Notes under the pieces: generated by a model | What the model saw: the letters and a program-made list of their open reading frames with translations, nothing else | What the model was told of the DNA's origin: nothing | Database searches by the model: none | Shown here: positions 15,039 through 21,343 of the stretch, in pieces | Numbering within the stretch: position 1 is the stretch's first letter | How the letters are laid out: each line of letters opens with the position of its first letter | Made by a program: the position numbers and the translations under genes | Source: an uncultured Veillonella sp. | GTDB lineage: Bacteria; Bacillota; Negativicutes; Veillonellales; Veillonellaceae | Assembly: GCA_900550455.1 (NCBI GenBank) | Contig: URSE01000013.1 | Span: 1 to 21,343 of the forward strand | DNA: 21,343 nucleotides | Reading direction: 5' to 3'

Positions 15039-15665
15039 CTATAGGATGGCGTCAACCACCCACTGAAAGGCCTTTAAAATGGTCATTTGGAGGGGTCTAA
15101 AAATATAGGAGAAGATCGGCGTATTGATAACAATCAAGAGGACGATAAAGGTCCCCCAGGAAAAGTTCTCCAATTTCATCCGCCATTCCCAAGGAAGGAA
15201 AACCGTCAAAAGACGGCCCCCTGGAAGAGGAGGAATAGGAATGAGGTTAAAGATAGCCAGACCAATGTTATAAGCGATGATCAGGTAGATCATAGTATAG
15301 GTAGACTTGGACATAGGGATATCCATGGCCAAGGCTAGAGACAAGCCAAAAAATACGATGAAGGCTACAATCAAGCAAGTCACAGGACCAGCAAAGGCCA
15401 AGAGCATCTGGTCCCTCTTAGGGTCCTTAAAGTTGGACACGTTCACAGGCATGGGTTTAGCCCAGCCCAAGCCGGCCAAGACCAAGGCAATGGCCCCAAT
15501 AGGATCTAAATGGGCCAGAGGATTAAGGGTCAAACGATTATAAGCTTTAGGCGTAGGATCCCCCAACCAAACAGCTGCTCGTGCCTCACCATACTCAAGT
15601 GCCACGATAGCGATAATCATGGCTGGAATGCCCAAAATAATACGGGCTATATCAAAATCAAACAT
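15039..15665 (-). CDS. Site-2 protease (M50) family membrane protein lacking the zinc ligands
   Basis: The 208-residue protein has the full membrane layout of the small, PDZ-less S2P group. Family-specific blocks are kept: WLGDPTPKAYNRLTLNPLAH (33-52), DPIGAIA, AFAGP (90-94) and FNLIPIPPLxGGRL (139-152). Active members have HExxH before the GDPT block, but here the residues are L23-E-Y-G-E27. The third ligand, Asp in PPLDGG, is Pro148. All three zinc ligands are therefore replaced, and I read the same residues directly from the DNA. It is probably a non-proteolytic relative that binds or chaperones membrane clients. The stop of the upstream flavoprotein gene lies 14 nt before its ATG, with AAAGGAA in between, so the two genes are co-transcribed. 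Confidence 0.85.
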   Translation of the reverse strand: MFDFDIARIILGIPAMIIAIVALEYGEARAAVWLGDPTPKAYNRLTLNPLAHLDPIGAIALVLAGLGWAKPMPVNVSNFKDPKRDQMLLAFAGPVTCLIVAFIVFFGLSLALAMDIPMSKSTYTMIYLIIAYNIGLAIFNLIPIPPLPGGRLLTVFLPWEWRMKLENFSWGTFIVLLIVINTPIFSYIFRPLQMTILKAFQWVVDAIL

Positions 15666-15679
15666 AGGATTCCTTTAGA

Positions 15680-17050
15680 CTACTTAGCTGTCTCTGCAGC
15701 TTCCTTAGCCTTTTTAACTTCGATGTACTTAACGATACCATCTACAGCTTTTTTAGCCTCCCGCATAGCGAGAACAACCGTAGCTGGACGGTGTACTACG
15801 TCGCCACCAGCGAAGACCCCTTCACGGGAGGTCATGCCGTAGCAATCCTCTTCTTCAGAGGTGATGATGTAACCGCGGTCATCGACCTTAATATGGTTAC
15901 CTTGACCGATGAGGTTGGACATTGGTTTATGACCAACAGCGATGATAACCTTATCGGCTGGCATGGATTCGATCTTGCCAGTGCCAGATACATTACCTTC
16001 TTCATCAATGGATTGGACTTCATATTGGAAGGATTCAACCTTGCCATCCCCTTCCACACCTACAGGGGATGCAAGCCACTTGAATTGGATGCCCTCTTCC
16101 ACAGCTTCTTCGTATTCAGAAGGGTTGGCCGGCATTTGCGCTTGTGTCCGACGATAAGCGATAGTAACGGACTTAGCACCGCAGCGAATGGATGTACGGG
16201 CCGCATCGATGGCCACATTCCCAGCGCCGATGATAACGACCCGGTCACCAGGTTGTACTGGCACTTCAAAGTCATCCAATTGACCATTGAGACGGAGTTG
16301 CTCTGTGGTCAAGAGGAACATGGCTTGCAAGACCCCTGGAAGTTCTTCGTTTTTGAGTTTCACCGTTGCTGGTACATGGGTACCTGTACCAATAAATACC
16401 GCATCAAAACCGTCTTCGTTAAGAAGGGCATCGATAGTCTTATCAGGGCCGATAAAGGTATTGCAGACAAATTCTACGCCCAAGTTTTCCAAGCGTTTAA
16501 TTTCGCGACGGACGATGGTCTTGGACAAGCGGAATTCAGGAATACCGAAGAGGAGGATACCACCTGGTTCAGGTTGACCTTCGTATACAGTTACCTTACA
16601 GCCCAACTTTGCCAAGTCACCCGCTACAGAAAGACCTGCAGGGCCGGAACCAATAACGGCAACTTTACCATTATTTTGGATAATAGGGCGGGTCTTGCGT
16701 TTGATGTGAGTGGATTCGAAATCAGCGGCAAAACGTTCTAACTTACCAATATTAATAGGTGGCTTTTTAGCCTTGTTCATGATGCAATGGCCTTCGCATT
16801 GCTTTTCACGAGCACAAACTCGGCCACAGATGGCAGGCAAGTTAGTCCGTTCAGCCAAGATATCGTTAGCTTGGCCAAAGTTCCCTTGGGCGATAGCCTG
16901 GATAAAGCGAGGAATTTCATTGGCAATAGGACAACCAGTCCGGCAGAGAGGTTTAGGGCAATTGAGGCAACGATTCGCCTCCGCCATAGCCTCTTCCATG
17001 GTATAATCCTGATCAAATTGTAATTCCTTTAATTCTGTTTGTTCACTCAT
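15680..17050 (-). CDS. NADPH-dependent glutamate synthase beta-subunit-like FAD oxidoreductase (GltD family)
   Basis: The protein is a soluble flavoprotein related to the small subunit of glutamate synthase and to NfnB/SudA-type enzymes. It moves electrons between NAD(P)H and Fe-S partners. An N-terminal Fe-S domain has two cysteine groups (Cys28, 31, 36, 40 and Cys75, 79, 85, 89). The FAD-binding motif is VIGSGPAGLSVAGD (133-145), the NADPH-binding motif is IIGAGNVAIDAA (273-284), and the C-terminal FAGGDVVHRPATVV closes the FAD site. Its 456 residues are the normal length. AGGAGG lies about eight bases before the ATG. No glutamate synthase large subunit and no NfnA-like partner gene is nearby, so true GltBD function cannot be claimed. 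Its operon partner is the S2P homologue. Confidence 0.9.
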   Translation of the reverse strand: MSEQTELKELQFDQDYTMEEAMAEANRCLNCPKPLCRTGCPIANEIPRFIQAIAQGNFGQANDILAERTNLPAICGRVCAREKQCEGHCIMNKAKKPPINIGKLERFAADFESTHIKRKTRPIIQNNGKVAVIGSGPAGLSVAGDLAKLGCKVTVYEGQPEPGGILLFGIPEFRLSKTIVRREIKRLENLGVEFVCNTFIGPDKTIDALLNEDGFDAVFIGTGTHVPATVKLKNEELPGVLQAMFLLTTEQLRLNGQLDDFEVPVQPGDRVVIIGAGNVAIDAARTSIRCGAKSVTIAYRRTQAQMPANPSEYEEAVEEGIQFKWLASPVGVEGDGKVESFQYEVQSIDEEGNVSGTGKIESMPADKVIIAVGHKPMSNLIGQGNHIKVDDRGYIITSEEEDCYGMTSREGVFAGGDVVHRPATVVLAMREAKKAVDGIVKYIEVKKAKEAAETAK

Positions 17051-17147
17051 GGCACATGCCTCCTAAACAAGACCCAAAACGATCTTTATATCAGTGCCCT
17101 TCCAAGGATGCCTTCCTGTGAAAGTTACACATAATACGCTACCTAAT

Positions 17148-17177
17148 ATTTTAATTGGCGGACCTTATGACCGTCAA
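17148..17177 (-). promoter_or_regulatory. Promoter of the GltD-like operon
   Basis: On the minus strand a -35 TTGACG (17172-17177, five of six) and a -10 TAAAAT (17148-17153, five of six) are 18 nt apart. Transcription would start near 17141, giving a leader of about 90 nt before the ATG at 17050. Confidence 0.6.
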
Positions 17178-17225
17178 GAAAAGGGAGAGAAAGTTCCACC
17201 CAGCACGACAAAAACAAAGCCTAGC

Positions 17226-17762
17226 TTACTCGATGATACACTGGCACATACGCATCGTAGTCAGGGCCGCTTGGTGGGATTCCACCGTCACACCTGCGCA
17301 ACAGCCAGCTTTTACATGAAGGGGTACCTCCCCAAGACCTGCCTTCAAAATAAGGGCATTGGAAACGACGCAGATATCGGTGCACAAACCAACTAGGGTA
17401 ATGGACTCAATCGCATTCATATTATGTAAGGCCTCCAAACGGTGGAGGAGTTCTAATGATCCAAAGTTAGGCTTATCAATAAAAATAGGGGTTGGCATGC
17501 CAGGTCGACCCTCTGCCGCCTCTACTAGGCCCTCTACAATTTGCCAACCAGGGGTCCCCATTTGGCAGTGGACTACAGGTAGATGTTGACCCTCTTGGCT
17601 GGCCAAATAAGACTGATCATGACTATCGCGAGTAAATATAATCGTGCCCTCAAAGGATGCAATCACATCCTTTACCTTAGGTACGATAGCTTGAGCCTCA
17701 GGCGTTCCCAAGGATCCATCTACAAAATCATGTTGCATATCAATGACGACTAAAACCTTCAT
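17226..17762 (-). CDS. Isochorismatase-fold cysteine hydrolase, nicotinamidase-like
   Basis: The protein belongs to the isochorismatase-like cysteine hydrolases and looks most like nicotinamidase, which converts nicotinamide to nicotinate for NAD salvage. The catalytic triad is visible as Asp8 (VIDMQHDF), Lys97 (IDKPNFGS) and Cys131 (GLCTDICV). Metal-site candidates are Asp46 and His48 (TRDSHD) and His60. The family segment HCQMGTPGW follows at 65-73. Its length of 178 residues is typical. AGGAGG lies eight bases before the ATG. It is transcribed away from the MFS transporter across a 154-nt region with a perfect inverted repeat. Other amide hydrolases of the fold remain possible, so the substrate is provisional. 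Confidence 0.85.
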   Translation of the reverse strand: MKVLVVIDMQHDFVDGSLGTPEAQAIVPKVKDVIASFEGTIIFTRDSHDQSYLASQEGQHLPVVHCQMGTPGWQIVEGLVEAAEGRPGMPTPIFIDKPNFGSLELLHRLEALHNMNAIESITLVGLCTDICVVSNALILKAGLGEVPLHVKAGCCAGVTVESHQAALTTMRMCQCIIE

Positions 17763-17809
17763 AGGATAGCCTCCTATTTACCATATATCACATACCAATC
17801 GCTAAACTC

Positions 17810-17856
17810 ATCATATCATAAGAATCCCATTATACTAGTACTTCTTATGATATGAT
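17810..17856. promoter_or_regulatory. Perfect 15-bp inverted repeat between the divergent nicotinamidase and MFS genes
   Basis: ATCATATCATAAGAA (17810-17824) is followed after 17 nt by its exact complement TTCTTATGATATGAT (17842-17856). The spacer contains TATAAT on the minus strand (17829-17834) and TATACT on the plus strand (17831-17836), so candidate -10 elements for both genes lie between the arms. A second, outer pair, ACATACC near 17790 and GGTATGT near 17858, is also complementary. It may be a double operator for a dimeric regulator or a cruciform-prone site. It is not followed by a T tract. Confidence 0.7.
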
Positions 17857-17916
17857 AGGTATGTATAGATTGTATGGTATTTTATAAACTTAATTCCTAT
17901 TTCTGCGAGGCCTCCT

Positions 17917-19071
17917 ATGAAAGCTCTTATTCGTACCTATGGGCCACCTCTTTTCCACTGTATCAATGATTTTGGACAAGGCTCACTAGCGGCCCTAATC
18001 CCCTTCTTTATTAGTAATTTCAACCTAACCTATGCCCAAGCGGCAACCATCATTTTCTGTAATACAATCGTCGCCTCCATTGCCCAACCCGCCCTAGGCT
18101 ATATAGCTGACAGGTGGCGGGTTCCTTGGTTTATCCCCTTGGGCTTCACTATTACCTTAGTCTCCCTTTCCGCTATCTCCTTGGCCACATCCTATCCTAT
18201 GATCTTAATCTTGGCCCTCTTAAGCGGCATAGGGGCGGCCCTCTTCCATCCGGAAGCAGCTCTCCTAGTCCGTCGCCTCCAATCCCATGAACTCGGTAAT
18301 GCTATGGGGCGCTTTGCTGTAGGCGGTAGTGCTGGCTTTGCCTTAGGCCCTCTCATTGCGGGTGGTGTCTATATCTGGGGCCCTTACTTCTTGTGGGTCT
18401 TCGCCCTAGCGGCCCTATTGGGCCTAGGCCTTTACTTCTATGCCTTTACAGGCTATCAAGCGGGGGCTAGTACAGACGCAACGCACCCTAAAAACCGCCA
18501 CAACCCACTCGCAGGAGACAAAAACGATTGGCCTTCCTTCGGCAAACTCTTCTTTATCATCGCCTCTCGATCCATTCTCTTCTCCACCCTCTCGATTTTT
18601 ATTCCCATTCTCTATATTACGGTTCTCCATGGGTCTCAAGAAACATCTAGCCTAGCCCTGACCCTCTACTTTGCCTTGGGTGCTATTCTTACCTATCTAG
18701 GTGGTTTCCTATCCGATCGATTAGGTTTCCTCCGGACCGTGAAAGTGGCCAATCTAATCTTCTTACCATCCTTCTTAGTCTTCCTCTTCGTCCCTACGAC
18801 TTGGGCCTTCTTCCTAGCTATGCTTCCTATGGCCTTCGGTGTCTTCTCCCAATATGGGCCAGTTACCGTTTTAGGGCAAAAATACCTGGCTAAGAATGCT
18901 GGCTTTGCCTCTGGTATCACCTTAGGTCTAGGCATTACACTAGGTGGCTTAATCGCCCCTTATATAGGTCACCTGGCTGATATCTACGGTGTCCAATCGG
19001 CCTTGGAAATCCTCATACCAATCGGGCTAGTGGGCCTCATTATGTGCTTCTTCTTAAAGGAGCCTAACTAA
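17917..19071 (+). CDS. Major facilitator superfamily exporter, fosmidomycin-resistance (Fsr) type
   Basis: The 384-residue protein is a 12-helix MFS antiporter of the inner membrane, resembling Fsr-type drug exporters. Seen are the N-terminal HCINDFGQGSLAALIPFF segment typical of this branch, the A-motif-like GYIADRWR between helices 2 and 3 (61-68), and the GAALFHPEAALLVRR stretch near 105-120, an Fsr landmark. The second half repeats the A-motif as GGFLSDRLG near 262-270. The central cytosolic loop is short and polar (about 178-206). GAGG lies seven bases before the ATG. It is the only plus-strand gene in the right half and is monocistronic, ending at a strong terminator. The substrate is unknown. 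Confidence 0.9.
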   Translation: MKALIRTYGPPLFHCINDFGQGSLAALIPFFISNFNLTYAQAATIIFCNTIVASIAQPALGYIADRWRVPWFIPLGFTITLVSLSAISLATSYPMILILALLSGIGAALFHPEAALLVRRLQSHELGNAMGRFAVGGSAGFALGPLIAGGVYIWGPYFLWVFALAALLGLGLYFYAFTGYQAGASTDATHPKNRHNPLAGDKNDWPSFGKLFFIIASRSILFSTLSIFIPILYITVLHGSQETSSLALTLYFALGAILTYLGGFLSDRLGFLRTVKVANLIFLPSFLVFLFVPTTWAFFLAMLPMAFGVFSQYGPVTVLGQKYLAKNAGFASGITLGLGITLGGLIAPYIGHLADIYGVQSALEILIPIGLVGLIMCFFLKEPN

Positions 19072-19121
19072 AAATAGCCCTTATCAGGGCCTTATAAAGG
19101 TATAAAGCCAAATAGGCACAC

Positions 19122-19157
19122 AAAAAGCACGGAGTAACAACTCCGTGCTTTTCTTTT
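19122..19157. terminator. Bidirectional terminator between the MFS gene and the yfcE-like gene
   Basis: A 13-bp perfect stem (AAAAGCACGGAGT / ACTCCGTGCTTTT) with an AACA loop ends in T-rich sequence on the plus strand and in TTTTT on the minus strand. It lies 51 nt after the MFS stop and can serve both convergent genes. A small hairpin GCCCT/AGGGC lies nearer the MFS stop (19077-19090). Confidence 0.92.
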
Positions 19158-19231
19158 GTTTCTAATCATGAGCAAGCTTAATATTTTTTATTGACTAATC
19201 ACATAACAAGGTTCCAAGGCTGCTAGTACTT

Positions 19232-19792
19232 TTAAAAAGACTTAGTCATCTTTACTTGTCCATCCAGGTCTTTCCAAGTAAAGGTCTTACCTTCCCAAAT
19301 CATATAGCCATGGTGGCTGCCCTCCTTAGGAATAGACACAGACCCAGGATTCATATAAGTATAGGCCCCATGATTCTCATCAGCTTCATGGTCGCGGCAC
19401 ACAGGGATGTGGGTATGACCATGAAGAAGGATAGTCCCATCCGCTAAAGGAGGCAAGTTCTTTTCGTTATAGACATGGCCGTGAGTAGCAAAGACCGTAA
19501 GGCCGGAATCCACTAAGAGGGCATAATCAGCCAGTACTGGGAAGTCTAAAACCATTTGGTCCACTTCAGCTTCGCAGTTCCCCCGTACGCAGAGGATCTG
19601 GTTTTTCAAAGGATTCAACATAGCAATAAGGGCCTTTGGATTGTATTCCTTAGGCAAGTCATTACGAGGGCCGTGATAGAGGATATCCCCCAAGAGAAGA
19701 AGCTTGTCTGCCCCTTCACGCTTAAAAGCCTCTAGCATTTTTTCTCCGTAATAAGCGGAACCGTGTATATCGGATGCGATAAAGTATTTCAT
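19232..19792 (-). CDS. yfcE: YfcE-type metallophosphodiesterase
   Basis: The protein is a calcineurin-like phosphodiesterase of the YfcE/MJ0936 group, which hydrolyses artificial phosphodiesters; the natural substrate is unknown. The five metal motifs appear in order: SDIHG (Asp8, His10), LLGDILYHGPRN (Asp36), RGNCE (Asn72), THGH (His104, His106) and HGHTH (124-128). Its length of 186 residues matches the family. AAGGAG stands about eight bases before the ATG. It is cytosolic, with no signal peptide. The gene begins 59 nt after the stop of a gene of unknown function and ends facing the MFS terminator. Confidence 0.95.
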   Translation of the reverse strand: MKYFIASDIHGSAYYGEKMLEAFKREGADKLLLLGDILYHGPRNDLPKEYNPKALIAMLNPLKNQILCVRGNCEAEVDQMVLDFPVLADYALLVDSGLTVFATHGHVYNEKNLPPLADGTILLHGHTHIPVCRDHEADENHGAYTYMNPGSVSIPKEGSHHGYMIWEGKTFTWKDLDGQVKMTKSF

Positions 19793-19851
19793 GGGACAAT
19801 CTCCTTATTATAAATTCCTGAACTCATTAATTTTTCTATTATTTTAATTCA

Positions 19852-20664
19852 TTAAAAGCGCTCTGCTAGGTCTATCCTATGTAACAAGTCTCGTGCCAGC
19901 TCTTGAGCTTTATTAAATTTTTCATTGGATAACACCATAAGTACAAATGTGTCTGTTCCAATATCCATACAAGCCAATGTATGCTTTTCCCATATGGCAT
20001 TGAGATGAGCGCACCAGTCTGTAATTGACTGACTTTCCTTTAAAAACATCTCGTCTACAGGCAAATTATTACCATCTGCTAAGCTATGTATCCTCAATAG
20101 GATATCCTCTAATTCAGTTTTCCAAGATATCTCAACAGCCCGTCCTTCTGAAAGCAGTATCTCGTATAATTCCCACCAGGCATCCTCCAAAGTATCCATA
20201 GAATCTACCTGTGCCTTGGATATCAGAACCTCACCTCGTTTAGAATCACCTGACAACAGCCTAACAAGTTGGGCAAACTGTAATTTGGACTCCTCCCCAT
20301 TCGTCTTGTCTACTTCTACATACAAACTAGGATCGGGTAGCCTATGTTTTTTTATAAAAGACCGCATCATCTGCACTGCATCAGGATATGTCACCCCACC
20401 TATACGATAGCTTTTACCATCTACCTCTAACAGTAGATCTAACCTATCCAAAGGCTTCCCCAAGCGAGCTTTCATAGCTGTACAACCATTAATGGCATGT
20501 GGCGGATACAGGTCCATATACATATCATAGCCACTTTGCATCGCCTTGAGAGAATTATCTATTCCAATTATATGAAAGCCCTTACCGTCATAACTAGTAC
20601 TCTTTATTTTCCATTCTTCGTAAGTATCGAAGAATGTTTCCATTATCCAATTATAAATACTCAT
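19852..20664 (-). CDS. Uncharacterised 270-residue cytosolic protein
   Basis: I do not recognise this protein with confidence. It has no signal peptide or membrane helix and is rich in acidic and aromatic residues. The C-terminal half (about 130-270) shows spaced blocks such as DAWWELYEILLSEGRAVEIS-WK, then a Leu/Ile-rich helix, then DIGTDTFVLMVL. These remind me of DUF6630-type proteins, but this is from memory and unproven. The N-terminal part (1-120) contains DIG-type loops and a KARLGKPLDRLDLLLEVDG segment. GGGAG lies nine bases before the ATG. The local DNA is clearly more AT-rich than the rest of the window. It starts 41 nt after a small secreted-protein gene, so the two may form one transcript. 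A role as an immunity-type protein is possible but not shown. Confidence 0.75.
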   Translation of the reverse strand: MSIYNWIMETFFDTYEEWKIKSTSYDGKGFHIIGIDNSLKAMQSGYDMYMDLYPPHAINGCTAMKARLGKPLDRLDLLLEVDGKSYRIGGVTYPDAVQMMRSFIKKHRLPDPSLYVEVDKTNGEESKLQFAQLVRLLSGDSKRGEVLISKAQVDSMDTLEDAWWELYEILLSEGRAVEISWKTELEDILLRIHSLADGNNLPVDEMFLKESQSITDWCAHLNAIWEKHTLACMDIGTDTFVLMVLSNEKFNKAQELARDLLHRIDLAERF

Positions 20665-20705
20665 CCCTAAGCTCCCATATATACCATGTGTAAGGATATC
20701 AGATA

Positions 20706-21092
20706 TTAATAGTAGTAATATTGATTCCTGACTTCATAAGGCCATCGGATATGACTCATGGCATACTCGAAAATGCCATTGGGAGCACTAACAACAGTAT
20801 CATGACCCCGTTGCATAGTATTAGTATAATACCGCCACATATCATCATGCCATTTACTAAAGTGCCAGGTTATAACTTCTTTTAACTTCCCGTCTTTAAC
20901 CAACTTAGTCGATACCGAGAAAGCTTTGCCAGCACTAGACTCACGATAGCCTAGAGTATCATCCATAACATAGATATCCGTATTCTCAGAATCCCAACGT
21001 GCGACCCAAACATCAGTAGCCCCCGCATTCACTCCCGTAAAACCTACCAAAATGCCTACAAGCATTAACCCTGCAATCAATTTATTCTTCAT
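20706..21092 (-). CDS. Small secreted protein of unknown function
   Basis: This 128-residue protein has a classic signal peptide: basic start MKNK, hydrophobic core about 5-19, and a likely cleavage site after VNA or AGA (residues 23-25). The mature part of about 100 residues is rich in Trp and Tyr. It contains the DVWVARWDSENTDIYVMDDT block near 27-46, a FSVSTKLVKDG stretch, a WHFSKWHDDMWRYYTNTM block, and ends in four tyrosines. I recall similar small exported proteins in Negativicutes, but no function. There is no lipobox cysteine, so it should be free in the periplasm or outside the cell. AAGGG lies close before the ATG, with GGAG further upstream. It sits between two other unrecognised genes. 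Confidence 0.78.
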   Translation of the reverse strand: MKNKLIAGLMLVGILVGFTGVNAGATDVWVARWDSENTDIYVMDDTLGYRESSAGKAFSVSTKLVKDGKLKEVITWHFSKWHDDMWRYYTNTMQRGHDTVVSAPNGIFEYAMSHIRWPYEVRNQYYYY

Positions 21093-21123
21093 ATACCCTT
21101 ACTCCACTATGCATAATCCTAAT

Positions 21124-21192
21124 TGTAAGGACAGCGCCCTTACATCAGTGAATGGTTAACACACAACTATCTACTAAAAAATGATTCACTGA
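21124..21192. repeat. Two inverted repeats upstream of the secreted-protein gene
   Basis: TGTAAGG/CCTTACA (21124-21144) is a perfect 7-bp stem with a 7-nt loop. Next to it TCAGTGAAT (21145-21153) is exactly complementary to ATTCACTGA (21184-21192). On the minus strand neither is followed by a T tract, so they look more like an operator or leader structure than a terminator. The outer pair spans the stop codon of the partial gene. Confidence 0.5.
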
Positions 21193-21343
21193 TTTCTTTG
21201 TAATCGGATTCAAAAGTAGTTTGATTAAATAGACTCTTTAAAAATTGAAACTCTTTTTCTTTATTATCTAATATCTCTCCCCAATCCAATAGTGATTCTA
21301 TTTCATCATAATCGTCCATACCCCATATTTGATTTTCTTTAAC
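21167..21343 (-). CDS. 3' end of an uncharacterised acidic protein (cut by the window edge)
   Basis: An open frame on the minus strand runs from the window edge to TAG at 21167-21169, giving 58 residues. It is strongly acidic, with IWGMDDYDEIESLLDWGE near its start and a Lys/Glu-rich helix-like middle followed by FLKSLFNQTTF. An internal ATG at 21319 has no good ribosome site, so the true start is probably outside the window. No family is recognised. Its AT-rich composition and size resemble the two neighbouring unknown genes. Small acidic proteins near secreted proteins are sometimes immunity proteins, but nothing here proves it. Confidence 0.55.
   Translation of the reverse strand, partial: VKENQIWGMDDYDEIESLLDWGEILDNKEKEFQFLKSLFNQTTFESDYKEISESFFSR

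Noticed and set aside
15791..16741. 316-codon open frame on the plus strand inside the GltD-like gene
   Set aside because: It is antisense to a gene with clear Fe-S, FAD and NADPH motifs. Long antisense frames arise from codon bias, and no ribosome site or family motif supports it.
17051..17225. Riboswitch in the about 90-nt leader of the GltD-like gene
   Set aside because: Only short 4-bp hairpins were found, and no recognisable riboswitch core.
19807..19812. TATAAT on the minus strand just before yfcE
   Set aside because: It directly abuts the AAGGAG ribosome site, so a transcript from it would start inside that site. A chance match in AT-rich DNA is more likely.
1..21343. Frequent TATAGG/CCTATA hexamers throughout the window, considered as an uptake or chi-like signal
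   Set aside because: By eye there are roughly two dozen, against about ten expected by chance on both strands. They occur mostly inside genes on both strands without a longer shared core, so codon and dipeptide bias explains them better. A genome-wide word count would settle it.

Overview
The window looks like chromosomal DNA of a diderm Firmicute of the Negativicutes (Veillonella/Dialister/Negativicoccus-like). The evidence is mixed. Ribosome binding sites are strong and Firmicute-like (AGGAGG), base composition is moderate, QueF is the short Bacillus type and PhnA/YjdM is present. Yet there is also a complete YbhG-F-S-R-type envelope efflux set, which suits a cell with two membranes. The genus is an inference; no rRNA or marker gene is present to settle it. 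Nearly all genes lie on the minus strand; only queF at the left edge and one MFS transporter are on the plus strand. No tRNA, rRNA, CRISPR array, insertion sequence or phage gene was seen.

Layout, left to right. (1) 54-551: queF (queuosine biosynthesis), converging on a GNAT/PHP-phosphatase pair (1530-2076) with a shared bidirectional terminator at 554-603. (2) 2202-5167: an ECF-type vitamin/amino-acid importer operon, in transcription order a TrpP-like S component fused to an ATPase, a second ATPase and EcfT. It is preceded by yjdM/phnA. (3) 5733-7873: a membrane-anchored polysaccharide deacetylase and an M20 metallopeptidase, then a 381-nt gene-free gap with a large terminator hairpin. (4) 8255-9676: adenine phosphoribosyltransferase, a small GNAT protein and a DoxX membrane protein. 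(5) 9824-14805: a tightly packed ybhG-ybhF-ybhS-ybhR-like operon encoding a periplasmic adaptor, a double-NBD ATPase and two ABC-2 permeases, probably for export of drugs or toxic compounds. (6) 15039-17050: a stand-alone GltD-like flavoprotein followed closely by a site-2-protease homologue. (7) 17226-19071: a nicotinamidase-like hydrolase and an Fsr-like MFS exporter, divergent around a perfect 15-bp inverted repeat. (8) 19232-21343: a YfcE-type phosphodiesterase, then a visibly more AT-rich stretch with three genes I do not recognise (a 270-aa protein, a small secreted protein and a partial acidic ORF cut by the window end).

Most of the window is housekeeping or common accessory content. 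The points most worth a second look are four. The site-2-protease homologue has lost all three expected zinc ligands. The ECF importer has its substrate-binding membrane subunit fused to an ATPase. The two ATPases of that importer carry motif defects that fall in the same composite ATP site. The pncA-like/MFS divergent region contains a perfect 15-bp inverted repeat around its candidate -10 elements.
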